From the NCBI RefSeq assembly GCF_024679095.1, contig NW_026111763.1, positions 270,001-334,000 on the forward strand: a stretch of DNA of 64,000 bases. Direction: 5' to 3'. The notes under the pieces are model-generated. The model saw only the letters and a program-made list of their open reading frames with translations. It was not told where the DNA came from and made no database searches. Positions 1-10,682 of the stretch are shown here, one piece after another (position 1 is the first letter of the stretch; the number at the start of each line of letters is the position of its first letter). The position numbers and the translations under genes are program-made. This DNA comes from Eriocheir sinensis. Lineage: Eukaryota; Arthropoda; Malacostraca; Decapoda; Varunidae.

Positions 1-852
1 GCCTCCAAGAGGATTTGCACAAAATTTCAGCTTGGTCGGATAGACGTAGACAAGTGCCAGGTCCTTCAAGTTGGAACGAGGAATAAGAAGTTCGATTACG
101 AAATGCGCGGCGTTAAACTCACAAGCGTTCAATGGGTCAAAGTCTTTGGGGTCAAAATCGCGTCACTCCTCAAATTCTCACAGCAATGCATCGATGCAGC
201 TAATATAGCAACCAGAATGTTGGGCTTCATTAAAAGAAACTTTGTATTCAAGAATAAAGATGTAATACTCCGCTCTACAACAGTTTAGTCAGACCCCACT
301 TGGAATATGCGGTACAGTTTTGGTCTCCCCACCATGCAAAGGATATTGCTAAATTAGAAGGTGTTCAGCGTCGGGCAACGAAAATGATCCCTTCCTTGCG
401 CAACAAATCCTGCGAAGAAAGGCTTTCACCCTTAACATGTACTCTCTTGAGAAACGTCGCCTGAGGAAAACTGATCGAATGTTTTAAAATACTTAATGTT
501 TTCACGAATGTAGACAGATCAACATTGTTTATGATCGATGACACTTTGCGCACGAGGAACAATGGCGTAAAACTCAGATGTAGACAAGTAAATTCAGACT
601 GCACCAAATTTTTCTTCACCAACGTTGTAGTGCGAGAATGGAATAAGCTTCCACCATCAGTGGTCCAGTGTAACACGATTGACTCCTTCAAAAATAAGCT
701 CGACCGTCACTTCCTTCAACTTAATATCAACTAGAGTAGAAATGCAACGTTTTGGAGTCTTCTGATTAATGTAAAATCACTTAGGTTTAAGGACAGACCA
801 CCAAGTCTGGACCATGGGGTCTGTGTGGTCTGATTTTCTTTGTAAATCTATG

Positions 853-857
<5 letters not shown>
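1..857 (+). mobile_element. LINE A 3' end: degraded reverse transcriptase C-terminus and 3' UTR
   Basis: The plus strand encodes the last part of a CR1-group non-LTR reverse transcriptase, with recognisable stretches such as FSQQCIDAAN and [12 protein letters not shown], ending in KLDRHFLQLNIN at about 733. The frame is broken by several small deletions: a lost segment near 45, one near 270, and a 2-nt loss near 460 that is intact in the copies at 39.2 and 59.4 kb. The 3' UTR (735-840) ends with two decamers of the type TGTAAATCTA and then runs directly into (CT)n. The element continues leftward out of the window. Sequence variants (ACACTTTGCG, AACACGATTG) group it with the minus-strand copy at 21.7 kb rather than with the fragments at 13.5, 39.2 and 59.4 kb. 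It is non-functional as seen. Confidence 0.9.
794..832 (+). other. LINE A 3' UTR stem-loop
   Basis: CAGACCAC at 794-801 pairs with GTGGTCTG at 825-832 around a 23-nt loop. The same hairpin recurs just upstream of the tail of every LINE A copy here. A 3' hairpin next to short terminal repeats is the kind of structure that CR1/L2-type reverse transcriptases are thought to recognise; that role is inferred. Confidence 0.6.

Positions 858-929
<72 letters not shown>
858..929. repeat. (CT)n microsatellite at the left edge of duplication copy 1
   Basis: A pure CT tract of about 36 units follows the LINE A tail without a spacer and changes directly into TTCCTTCCTTC, the first unit-specific sequence of copy 1. 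In copies 2 and 3 the equivalent tract is preceded by unrelated sequence ending in GCCTCCAATT. Confidence 0.98.
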
Positions 930-932
<3 letters not shown>

Positions 933-1745
933 TTCCTTCTCTTCCACCGGTCCTGTCTATCACTGCTTTTTTCCTCCTTTCCTTCCTTCCTCCATTTCCG
1001 TTCCTCGCTCTTTGGGTTCTTCCATTATCATTCCTCCGTCTTTTCCTCCTCCTCTTCTTCCCTCCTCCCTGCCTTCCTCTCTCCTCGTTTCCTCCACCCT
1101 GTCCTTTCTTCTTCCTTCCTCCTCTCAGGCTGAGGCAAATGGAGAAAGATGAAGAGGCAAAGGGAGATAGCGGAGAGAGGAAGGAGGGAGAGGATGGGAA
1201 GTGGAGGAGAGGCCAGAGGGAGGAAGGAGTGGAGGCAGAGAGGACGATACAAGAATGGAGGTAGGACCAGGAATAGGGAAACACGGAAGGTAAAATAGTG
1301 GAGAAAATGAAGAAGAAGAAAAAAAAGAATGGAGGTAAGAAGAAGAGAGTGGAGGAGGTGGAGGTGAAGAAAGGAAAAGGAGGGGAGGCATTAGATAAGT
1401 GGAGAGGTGGAGGAGAGGGTGACAGAGAAGCATAGGTGGAAAAGTAGAAGGAGGAGGAGGTAGAGAGCTAAGGTGGAAGAGAGTAGAAGGAAGGAAAGGG
1501 AGGGAAATCATGTGGAGGGGTTGAGGAGGAGGTGGAGGAGGTGAAGGCAGCGACACAGACTGGAGGCACAAGTGTAGGTGGAGAGGTGGAGAGAGGCTGA
1601 GGTGGAAGTGGAGGAACACTTGGGAGAGGGAATGATACAAGAAGAACCTCAGAGGGAATGTATAATCAGCGCTCAAGTATCGGCGAGAAAAACACTCCAG
1701 TGACCGACTCATACACGAATATTCAGAGCGATCATATGCACTCAC
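930..1745. repeat. Pyrimidine-to-purine low-complexity block, copy 1
   Basis: About 200 bases of C/T-rich DNA switch near 1,130 to about 500 bases of GGA/GAA-rich DNA on the same strand. Near-identical blocks lie at 26,270-27,090 and 46,565-47,390. Open frames here in several phases (R/E/G-rich or S/P/L-rich) are composition artefacts. The last 100 bases (from about 1,640) are ordinary-complexity sequence conserved in all copies. I see no gene. Confidence 0.85.
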
Positions 1746-1790
1746 TCACCCAGCGGTATGAATGAATAAAAAGAAGTGAATATATACCTG

Positions 1791-1791
1791 A

Positions 1792-1833
<42 letters not shown>

Positions 1834-1852
1834 GCTACTACTACTACTACTA
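1791..1852. repeat. (ACT)n trinucleotide microsatellite, copy 1
   Basis: About 20 ACT units interrupted once by GCT, followed by a short T-run. Counterparts at 27,134 and 47,437 share the interruption, so the tract predates the duplication. Confidence 0.97.
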
Positions 1853-3002
<1,150 letters not shown>

Positions 3003-3475
3003 TGACCTCCACCTCCTCCTCCTCCTCCTCCTCCTCCTGCTTCACTTCCTCCTCCTCCTCCTCCTCCTCCTGCTTCACTTCCTCCTCCTCCTCCTCCTGC
3101 TTCACTTCCTCCTCCTCCTCCTCCTGCTTCAATTCCTCCTCCTCCTCCTCCTGCTTCAATTCCTCCTCCTCCTCCTCCTTCTCCTGCTTCAATTCTTCCT
3201 CCTCCTCCTCCTCCTCCTCCTCCCCCTCCTGCTCTACTTCTTCCTCCTCCTCCTCCTCCTTCAATTCCTCCTCCTCCTCCTCCTCCTTCTCCTGCTTAAA
3301 TTCTTCCTCCTCCTCCTCTTCCTCCTGCTCTACTTCTTCCTCCTCCTCCTCCTCCTCCTGCTTCAATTCCTCCTCCTCCTCCACCTCCTCCTCCTTTTCC
3401 TGCTTCAATTCTTCTTCTTCCTCCTCCTCCTCCTCCTCCTCCTGCTCTACTTCTTCCTCCTCCACCTCCACTTAC
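3003..3475. repeat. CTC-rich VNTR, copy 1
   Basis: A minisatellite built from CTCCTC runs punctuated every 24-36 bases by TGCTTCAATT, TGCTTCACTT or TGCTCTACTT. Read on the minus strand it gives an unbroken poly-Glu frame with KQEE and VEQEE punctuation (161 residues here). The frame is broken in the other copies, so I treat it as non-coding. Size differs between copies: about 470 bp here, 650 bp in copy 2, 460 bp in copy 3. Confidence 0.9.
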
Positions 3476-3479
3476 AATT

Positions 3480-3660
3480 AATATATACCTTCAACCTCAG
3501 CCCTCAACCCTCCCCTTCCCTCTTCATCCCCTTACCTTATCTCCCTTTTTTCGGAAGGATAGAATGTAATATACCTTCAACCTCAGTCCCCATACCCCCC
3601 CTTCCCTTTTTCATCCCCTTACCTTACCTCCCTTTTTTCGTACGTACAGAAAGTATAAAA
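3480..3660. repeat. Twofold tandem module next to the VNTR, copy 1
   Basis: Two diverged copies of a roughly 90-base segment beginning ATACCTTCAACCTCAG and ending CCTCCCTTTTTTCG. A third relative lies far away at about 25,860-25,950, next to a minimal version of the VNTR. The following 250 bases to 3,912 are unique and without a gene. Confidence 0.75.
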
Positions 3661-3908
3661 GAAAACGCACGTGAATGATAACTTTCGGGTTCATAAAAGA
3701 GTAGGACATGAAATCTACTCTCCAAGAACAAAAATAAATGAATAAGCAACTAAATAAATACACAGATAAATAAGTGAGCTCTTGGAAAGGTCACGTACTC
3801 TCCCGCATCCCCAAGCGCTTGAACACGGAAAAAAAAACACTTGCCACTCGTGAATTAAGTATGACAAGTCTACCTGGAACTGATTATAATTAATGAGGGA
3901 ACAAATAT

Positions 3909-3912
<4 letters not shown>

Positions 3913-3968
<56 letters not shown>
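3913..3968. repeat. (GT)n microsatellite, copy 1
   Basis: About 28 GT units preceded by AAATATCACCT and followed by AATAATGAATGG. Flanks are identical at 29,269 and 49,392. Confidence 0.97.
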
Positions 3969-3973
<5 letters not shown>

Positions 3974-4030
3974 ATGAATGGTTCAAGATCACATACATTA
4001 ATTAAAAACAGGAAAATAAAGCAAGCACAG

Positions 4031-4150
4031 CTGGCGCTACTATAAAAATTGCCTGCGCCTATGACGGGCTTGGGCCAACAATCTGGACCCTGAAGAAAGC
4101 CTACCGGCGCTATAGGCAGGTATGTAAAAATAAATAAATAAATAAATAGA
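4031..4150 (+). mobile_element. 5'-truncated SINE (3' half only), copy 1
   Basis: The segment GGCGCTACTATAAAA... GACGGGCTTGGGCC... CCTACCGGCGCTATAGGC matches, with about 15-20% differences, the 3' half of the tRNA-derived SINE inside the palindrome at 12,496-12,860. It lacks the tRNA-like head. It ends in a short A-run and TAAA repeats, and a small hairpin (GCCTA / TAGGC) closes its 3' end. Its greater divergence suggests an older insertion or another subfamily. Confidence 0.75.
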
Positions 4151-4199
4151 TAAAAAAAGACGAAAATGCTATAAAAAAGGGCTGAAAAATAAAAAATAA

Positions 4200-4440
4200 A
4201 AAAAGTTGCAAAGAAAGATAATAATTAAAAGAAAATATAGATAAAGATAATGTAATAAGAAAAGAAAAATAGAAATATCGTCAAAAAAAAGTTGTAAAGG
4301 AAAACAATAACTGAAAAAAATACAGATGAAGAAAATGTAAAAAAAAAAAGAAATAGAAATATCGTAAAAAAAAAAATTGCAAAGGAGAATAATAACTGAA
4401 AAAAATTTTGAAAAAAAAATTAGAAATAGAAATATCGTCA
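4200..4440. repeat. A-rich module in three tandem units, copy 1
   Basis: Three diverged units of about 80 bases, each starting AAAGTTGCAAAG-like and ending AGAAATAGAAATATCGTC. All three are present in copies 2 and 3. The next 180 bases to 4,620 are unique and conserved, with no gene. Confidence 0.75.
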
Positions 4441-4623
4441 CACACACAAAAAATAATAAAGTTAAAGTGATGCTCCAGTTTCTCTTCCCCTTGGCACGTT
4501 TCCTTGAGGCAGAGAGAGAGGCATTCCAGGGCTTTAGAAGTTGTCGAATTATGAAAGACTCGCAAACCAACCGTGTGAAAAGAATTATTACTGGCTAGGC
4601 ATTTGGTGTTTTTGGGGTAGGGA

Positions 4624-5035
<412 letters not shown>

Positions 5036-5279
5036 ACACCCTTCCCCCCCACCCCCGCCAACACACAAAACCATTACCATACAAGGAGTGTGACATTGTA
5101 AGTAAAAGGGAAAGGGGAATTGAAGAGGAAAAAAAAGGGGGGGAGTGAGAATAGGAGCGAGGGGGGGGGGTTGTTGTTGTTGTTGTTGTAGAGAACATAA
5201 GAACATAAGAACGCAGGAGTCTGCAAGAGGCCGGTAGGCCTGTACGGGGCAGCTCCTTTGACCCTAAGCTCCCGTGTAT

Positions 5280-8146
5280 CTAACCCCACCTAATATCGCT
5301 GTCCATGAATTTATCTAGTCTATTTTTGAATGTGACAATTGTATTGGCACTCACCACATGACTGCTAAGCCTATTCCACTCATCCACCACCCTGTTAGTA
5401 AACCAATTTTTGCCTATGTCCCTGTTGAATCTGAATTTATCCAGTTTAAACCCGTTACTTCGTGTCCTACCCGGTTCTCTTACCAACAAAACCTTATGAA
5501 TGTCTCCCTTATTAAAGCCCTTCATCCATTTATAAACCTCGATCATGTCTCCACGCACCTTTCGCCTTTCTAGAGAATGCAAGTTTAACTGTTTGAGTCT
5601 TTCCTCGTATGGCAAGTTTCTCAACCCCTGAATCATCTTAGTCATCCTCCTCTGCACCGATTCTAACATTTTGATATCCATTCTATAGTAGGGTGACCAG
5701 AACTGAACCGCATAGTCAAGATGAGGTCTAACTAATGCTAAATATAGTTTGAGGAAGACTGGGCTTCTGTTGCTTACGCTCCTTGAAATAAATCCCAGTA
5801 CCCTATTAGCTCGATTTCTAGCTTGAATGCATTGTGCCCTTGGACGGAGATCAGAGCTCACTAAGACCCCTAAAATCCTCTCACACCCAGACCTACATAT
5901 GAGAGTGTCATTTAAGCAATAGTTATGTGAGGGGTTGTTCCTACCTACACTCAGAATACTGCACTTCCCTACATTGAACTCCATCTGCCATTTATCCGCC
6001 CAGTCATATAATCTGTTGAGTTCACCTTGGAGAATACTAGCGTCCTGATCCGACTCAATTACTCTACCGATCTTGGTATCATCTGCAAACTTACTGACAT
6101 CACTACTAATTCCTGTATCTAAGTCATTGATATAAATAATAAACAAAAGTGGACCTACATGTAATACCGAACCTTGTGGGACCCGACTCGTAACACATCC
6201 CCAGTCAGATCTTTTACCATTGATTTGCACTCTTTGCTTCCTATTGCTAAGCCACGCCATGACCCAGTTCAAAACTTTGCCCACTACTCCGTGAGCCTGT
6301 ATTTTAAGCAATAATCGTTGGTGAGGAACTATGTCAAACGCTTTACTAAAATCAAGATAGATTACATCATAATTTTCATCTCTGTCTTCCGCCTCAAATA
6401 CTTTATTGTAGAAGGACAAGAGATTGGTGAGGCATGACCTACCTTTCGTGAACCCATGCTGCGAGTCGTGAATTAAGCTATGTTTCTCTAGATGCTCCCG
6501 AATGTTCCTGGCTATTATGAACTCCAGCATCTTGCCTATAACCGATGTTAAGCTAATTGAGCGATAGTTTGAAGCAGCTGACCTGTCCCCTTTTTTGGAA
6601 ATCGGCGTCACATTAGCTACTTGTCATAGGCTCGGCACATAATTAGTATTTACCGACATCTTAAAGATGTCGGTTTGTGGGTCACTGAGTATATCACTAA
6701 ATTATTTCAATACCCTCGGAAATATCCCGCCAGGACCTGGTGACTTATTCTTCTTTAGCTTATCTATCTCATCCTGAAATACTTGCCTGGTAATGAGTAT
6801 ATCCTTCAATTTATCGCCATCCCCGCTCGTGTACACCTGAACTCTTTCCGGTATAGTCGTTCGATCCTCCTGTGTGAATACTGAAAGGAAGTAGTCGTTC
6901 AACAATGTGCTCATATTTTCGTAATTTTCTACTAGCTCCCCTGTGTTTGTTTTCAGCGGTCCAATTTTCTCCCGTGTTTTTGTTCTATACATCTGAAAGA
7001 AGCCCTTAGGATTACTTTTCGCCTCATTTGCTACTTTGATCTCATAGTTCTTTTTTGCTATCCTGGTGTTTTTCTTAACTAATCTAGATAGTTCGACGTA
7101 CCGGCCCCTGAGATGTGTTTCCCATTCTTTATTTTCTGATAAATTCCTTCTTTAACCCAATCTCGTGTTTTAGTCCAAGAGTCATCCACTTAGAATCATT
7201 GTTTTCTTTCTAAGTGTTCGCTGTGGTATATGCTGTTCTTGCACCTCTACTATTACTCTAACTAAATTATTGTAAGACATTTCTACCTGGTTCTCCTGTC
7301 TCTCCAATCCGCAGTTCTGGCCCTCATGAATCCCTAAATTATCCCAGCTAACCACATCAAGATGTCATCGAAGCCCTCGTAGTTTGCTCTTCTAAAATCT
7401 GGCACTAACACTGGGTTTGGTTCGCGGGTTACCGCCCAGTCTAAGCTAAAATGAACCGTTCTGTGATCACTATTTCCTAACTCTCCGCCCACCTCCAACT
7501 CACGTAGCAAGTTCCCATTATTGGTTAGGACTAAGTCTAATATGTTATCTCCTCTGGTAGGCTCAGTAACTACCTGCTTAAGGAAATTATCTTGTATAAC
7601 TTCAAGAAAGTCCTCGGCTTCCAGGTCACCCACTAGATCTTCCCAGTCTATATTCCTATAATTAAAGTCCCCCATTACGCAGACATTTCTACTCATACTC
7701 GCCCTGCCAATCTCCTGTAGTAATATACTCGTGTCCTGCCTGTTAAGGTTGGGTGGCCTGTACATAACTCCTAGAGTTAGTTTTTCTTTCCCTTTGTAAA
7801 CGTCCACCCAAACTGATTCTGAATCCATGTTAGTTTTGACTGAGTTGTTAACTAAACATTTAAGTGAGTCTTTAACATATAGCGCAACTCCACCTCCCTT
7901 TCTGCCCCTTCTGTCTTTGTGAAACATCTGATAACCCGTTATTTCAAATTCTGATCTAAAATTTCTATTAGCAGTATCTATCCATGTCTCAGTGATCGCT
8001 ATTATGTCAAAATTTTCTGAACAAGCTTCACCCCTTAGTAAGTCTATCTTGTTTCTGAGGCTCCTGCTGTTAGTATAGAAGATTCTTAGCCCGTCCTCTG
8101 TTACTCCCCTAGAATTACTTCTAAGCTGCCTGGTTATATTATGAGC
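5280..8146 (-). pseudogene. LINE B ORF2 (APE endonuclease + reverse transcriptase), copy 1, broken
   Basis: Read from 8,146 downward. The endonuclease part (best open 7,927-7,334) shows GGGVALYVKDSLK, GVMYRPPN, VMGDFNYRNIDW and GNSDHRTVHF, the metal-binding and catalytic blocks of the exonuclease III-like domain. A frameshift near 7,350 breaks the linker. Two stops follow in the RT start: VLK then stop near 6,703, and a TGA replacing Trp near 6,615. The RT core and thumb (6,611-5,280, 443 residues) are otherwise open, with YLDFSKAFD, RVPQGSVL, KFADDTK and a C-terminal MDSDIRWG. The start region has its own stop just after the ATG at 8,146, so no complete product is possible. Confidence 0.88.
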
Positions 8147-8181
8147 TAGATGTCCTCTCCCATTACTCCTCCCCCCCTCGC

Positions 8182-9863
8182 TTATATTAAAAAATCCCTC
8201 AGGGTACTAAGTGATCGCTCAAAGGAGTCTGAGAGAGCCTCAACACCCTTGAAAGTCAAGTGTATCCCGTCACGGGCGTATAGGGCGTCGTTGCCAAAGA
8301 AGAGGTCCCAATTGTCGACGAACAGCCACCCATTGCGCCGGCAGTGCTCAGCAAGTCTGCTGTTCACTGCTATCGCCCTGGACAGCCATCCATCGCCAAC
8401 GCCCCTCCTTGGCAGGACGCCACATACTACTGGCGACCCACCAGCGTCACGTATCCTGCCTAACAATTCTCTAAAACGCCTGAGAAGGTCCTCGCTTGGC
8501 ACACGAGAAACGTCGTTTCCGCCACAGCTGAGAAAGACAATGGGGTTTGATCCCTCGCTTGCCATACACGCCTCAATCCTGTCTGATATATGGCCCACCC
8601 CTGCCCCTGGGAAACACACCCTCGTCCTGTTTTTATCCTTGGAGCAAAAATACCTGTCAACATAACGAACCTGACTATCACCAACAACAAGAACCCGACG
8701 GTCGGAAGGGGGGCCAGGAGGGGTGGGTGACGGGGGGAGGGGAGAGCGGGAAGGGAGGGGAGGGACCTGCGGTGACGAACGCGGAGAACTGGTGGACGAG
8801 GTGGAAGGTGGAAAGGGGGCGGAGGAGGAGGAAGAGGAAGAAGGAGAAAGGGAGGGTGAGGTGGTGGAGGGAGGAACGGAGGGAGAGGGAGGAGAGGGAG
8901 GGGAAGGGAAGGGAGGGACAGGTGTTGAGGGAGGGACGAGGAGGAGGCGGAGGACAAGGAGAAAGAGGGGAGGAGGAGGAGGAGGAGAGGAGGAAGAGGG
9001 GGACGGAAGAGGAAGGCGAGGAATTGGAGGGGAGGAGGAGGAGGAGAAAGGAGGTGAGGTGGTGGAGGGAGGAACGGACGAGGAGAGGGAGGAGGAAGAG
9101 GGGAAAGGAAGGTAAGGGACAGGTGTTGGAGGAGGGACGAGGAGGCGGAGGACAAGGAGGAGAAAGAGGGGAGGAGGAGGAGGAGAGGAGGACGGGAAGA
9201 GGGGAGAGGGGACGAAGAGGAGGAAGGAGGAGGGGGAGGGGAGGAGGAGGAGGAGGGGGGAGGAGGAGGAGGAGGAGGAGGAGGAAGGAGGAGTAGGTGA
9301 AAGGGACAGGTGTTGGAGGGAGGGACGGACGAGGAGAGGGAGGAGGAAGAGGGGGAAGGGGAAGGTGAAGGACAGGTGTGGGAGGGAGGGACGAGCGAAG
9401 AGGCGGAGGACAAGGAGGAGAAAGAGGGAGAGGAGGAGGAGGAGGAGGGTGGGCGGGGAGAGGGGAGAGGGGGGACGGAAGAGGAAGGCGAGGAGGAGGA
9501 GGAGGAGGAGGAGGAAGAGGAGGAAGAAGAGGAGAAGGAGGGGTAGGAAGCGGGGAGATCGGAGATGGTCGAGGAGGAGGAGGAGGAGGATGGGAGGGGC
9601 TGCTGTGTGGGTGAAGACAATACTGGAGGGGAGGAGGACGAGGAAGAAGAGGAAGAGGAAGGGGAGGAGGAGGCGGAGCTTGTTGCTGCTGCACTAACCA
9701 GTAAGTGTACCTGGGCGGCGAGAGTCGTTACCCTATTCTCTAACTCTATGATCCTCTGACCATCCTTCTGAGTCTTAACGCAGAACCTACAAACGTCCTT
9801 GGAAAGAAAGTACTGCTTGGCCATGCGAAGGCCACACCCAGAACAACGCTTGAGGGACGTCAT
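8182..9863 (-). pseudogene. LINE B ORF1 (zinc motif, coiled coil, Ser/Pro linker, SGNH esterase), copy 1, frameshifted
   Basis: The ATG at 9,863 has a good context (CTTCACCATGACG). Domains in order: C-X2-C-X14-C-X2-C (RCSGCG ... VCRFC, residues about 7-28); a short heptad-like segment IIELENRVTTLAAQVHLLV; a 330-residue Ser/Pro-rich linker; then an SGNH hydrolase-like domain with VVGDSQVR (block I, near 8,680), LSCGGNDVSR (block III, near 8,515) and ARDGIHLT (block V, near 8,265). The intact esterase part is 8,619-8,182. Frame changes occur around 8,600-8,700, so the domain and the linker are no longer in one frame. Esterase domains in ORF1 are known for CR1/L2 elements; their substrate is unknown. 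Confidence 0.85.
8700..9690 (-). repeat. Minisatellite coding the LINE B ORF1 Ser/Pro linker, copy 1
   Basis: GGA-rich on the plus strand. It contains about five imperfect units of roughly 150-200 bases, each carrying ACAGGTGTTGGAGGGAGG and GAGGCGGAGGACAAGGAGG. On the coding strand this repeats peptide phrases like LSSASS, VPPSNTCP and SSVPPS. Length and unit order differ among the three copies. Confidence 0.8.
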
Positions 9864-9900
9864 GGTGAAGATATGGGCGAGGCAAGACGGAAACAATTAG

Positions 9901-10203
9901 GCGCGTTAAGACGATAACAAAGTACGCAGCTGCGGTGAGGTCGTCAGGTCAAAAATGTGTATCTAGGAAAACAAACCAACATGTGTGTTCCTATGCAGCT
10001 GCCGCGGGGCCATTGAATCACAGTGGGCGCGGGGAGGAGGCTTGTGTGCGTGTGGGGAGGGGCGTGGGAGAGAGGGTAGGAGAGGAAAAAGAGGAGGAGG
10101 AGGAGAAGGTCAGGTTAGGAGAGAATGGGATTGTGTTGGAGCGGAGAAAAATTGGTTTAAAAAAGGAAAGATAAATGATGGTATAGGAAAGTAATCGAAA
10201 TGC
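9901..10203. other. Probable LINE B 5' region and flank, copy 1
   Basis: About 300 bases conserved in all copies (34,958-35,262; 55,195-55,501). They contain a G-rich purine stretch, lie between the ORF1 start and the (CT)n tract, and could be the 5' UTR with an internal promoter. The sequence alone cannot set the boundary. Short frames here are not convincing. Confidence 0.5.
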
Positions 10204-10682
10204 AGTCTCTCTCTCTGATGCTCATATTTTCTCATCCCTTTTATAGCTTTTCCACGTTCTTATCTTATCAATATTGTTTGTGTATTATCCTCATCCAAAC
10301 TGTTTCTGCTTTGTTTGTTGTATCACGCACGCTTATGCTTTCTTTATTCTCTCTCGGTAACGCTCACACAAAAATATACCCAACAAAAGGCGCGATATGT
10401 GGTGCAAAATCTGGCAAATTAATCGCGAGAACCGTAAAATTCGAGGACAATGGAGGAACGATGGACGCCACTAACTGCTGTGATACTCAGGGCCGGACAC
10501 AAACCGGCACTGTGTGTACACTCTAAAAGAAACACAACTCTCTCGAGTCTAAACCGGGCCGCAATCACCGTGTTCATAAGTGACATATTTGAATGGTTCA
10601 CGGCCTCCTGACCTCTTTAATATTTATTTTTATTTTTATTTTTTTCAAAGAAATTGATAAGAGAAACAGTAACACACTATCA
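10204..10682 (-). promoter_or_regulatory. 3' flank of the repeat-protein locus with candidate polyadenylation signal, copy 1
   Basis: On the minus strand, AATAAA-type hexamers sit at about 10,620-10,640, some 45-60 bases downstream of the TAG stop at 10,683. The remaining 400 bases are unique, conserved in copies 2 and 3, and hold two (CT)n sites reduced here to about 6 and 3 units. No other gene is seen. Confidence 0.45.

Larger units (their letters stand above)
5190..9900 (-). mobile_element. LINE B: near full-length CR1-like non-LTR retrotransposon, copy 1
   Basis: On the minus strand the element has a 5' region, ORF1 (from 9,863), ORF2 (to 5,280) and a 90-base 3' UTR. The 3' UTR contains the hairpin AGGCC-TACC-GGCCT and ends in two TTCTTATG-type octamers before a (GTT)n/G-run flank. 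Octamer 3' ends instead of poly(A) and an esterase-bearing ORF1 are hallmarks of the CR1 clade. It replicated by target-primed reverse transcription. The 5' boundary is uncertain, because all three copies here share flanks through segmental duplication; conserved sequence continues to at least 10,195. It is inactive: both ORFs are broken. Confidence 0.9.

Noticed and set aside
8150..8665. Plus-strand frame of 171 residues over the LINE B esterase region
   Set aside because: Antisense to ORF1, whose minus-strand translation shows the GDS, GGND and DGIH motifs.
8700..9690. Arg/Glu/Gly-rich plus-strand proteins in the GGA region
   Set aside because: All plus-strand phases are open because of GGA composition. 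The minus strand continues a recognisable ORF1 on both sides.
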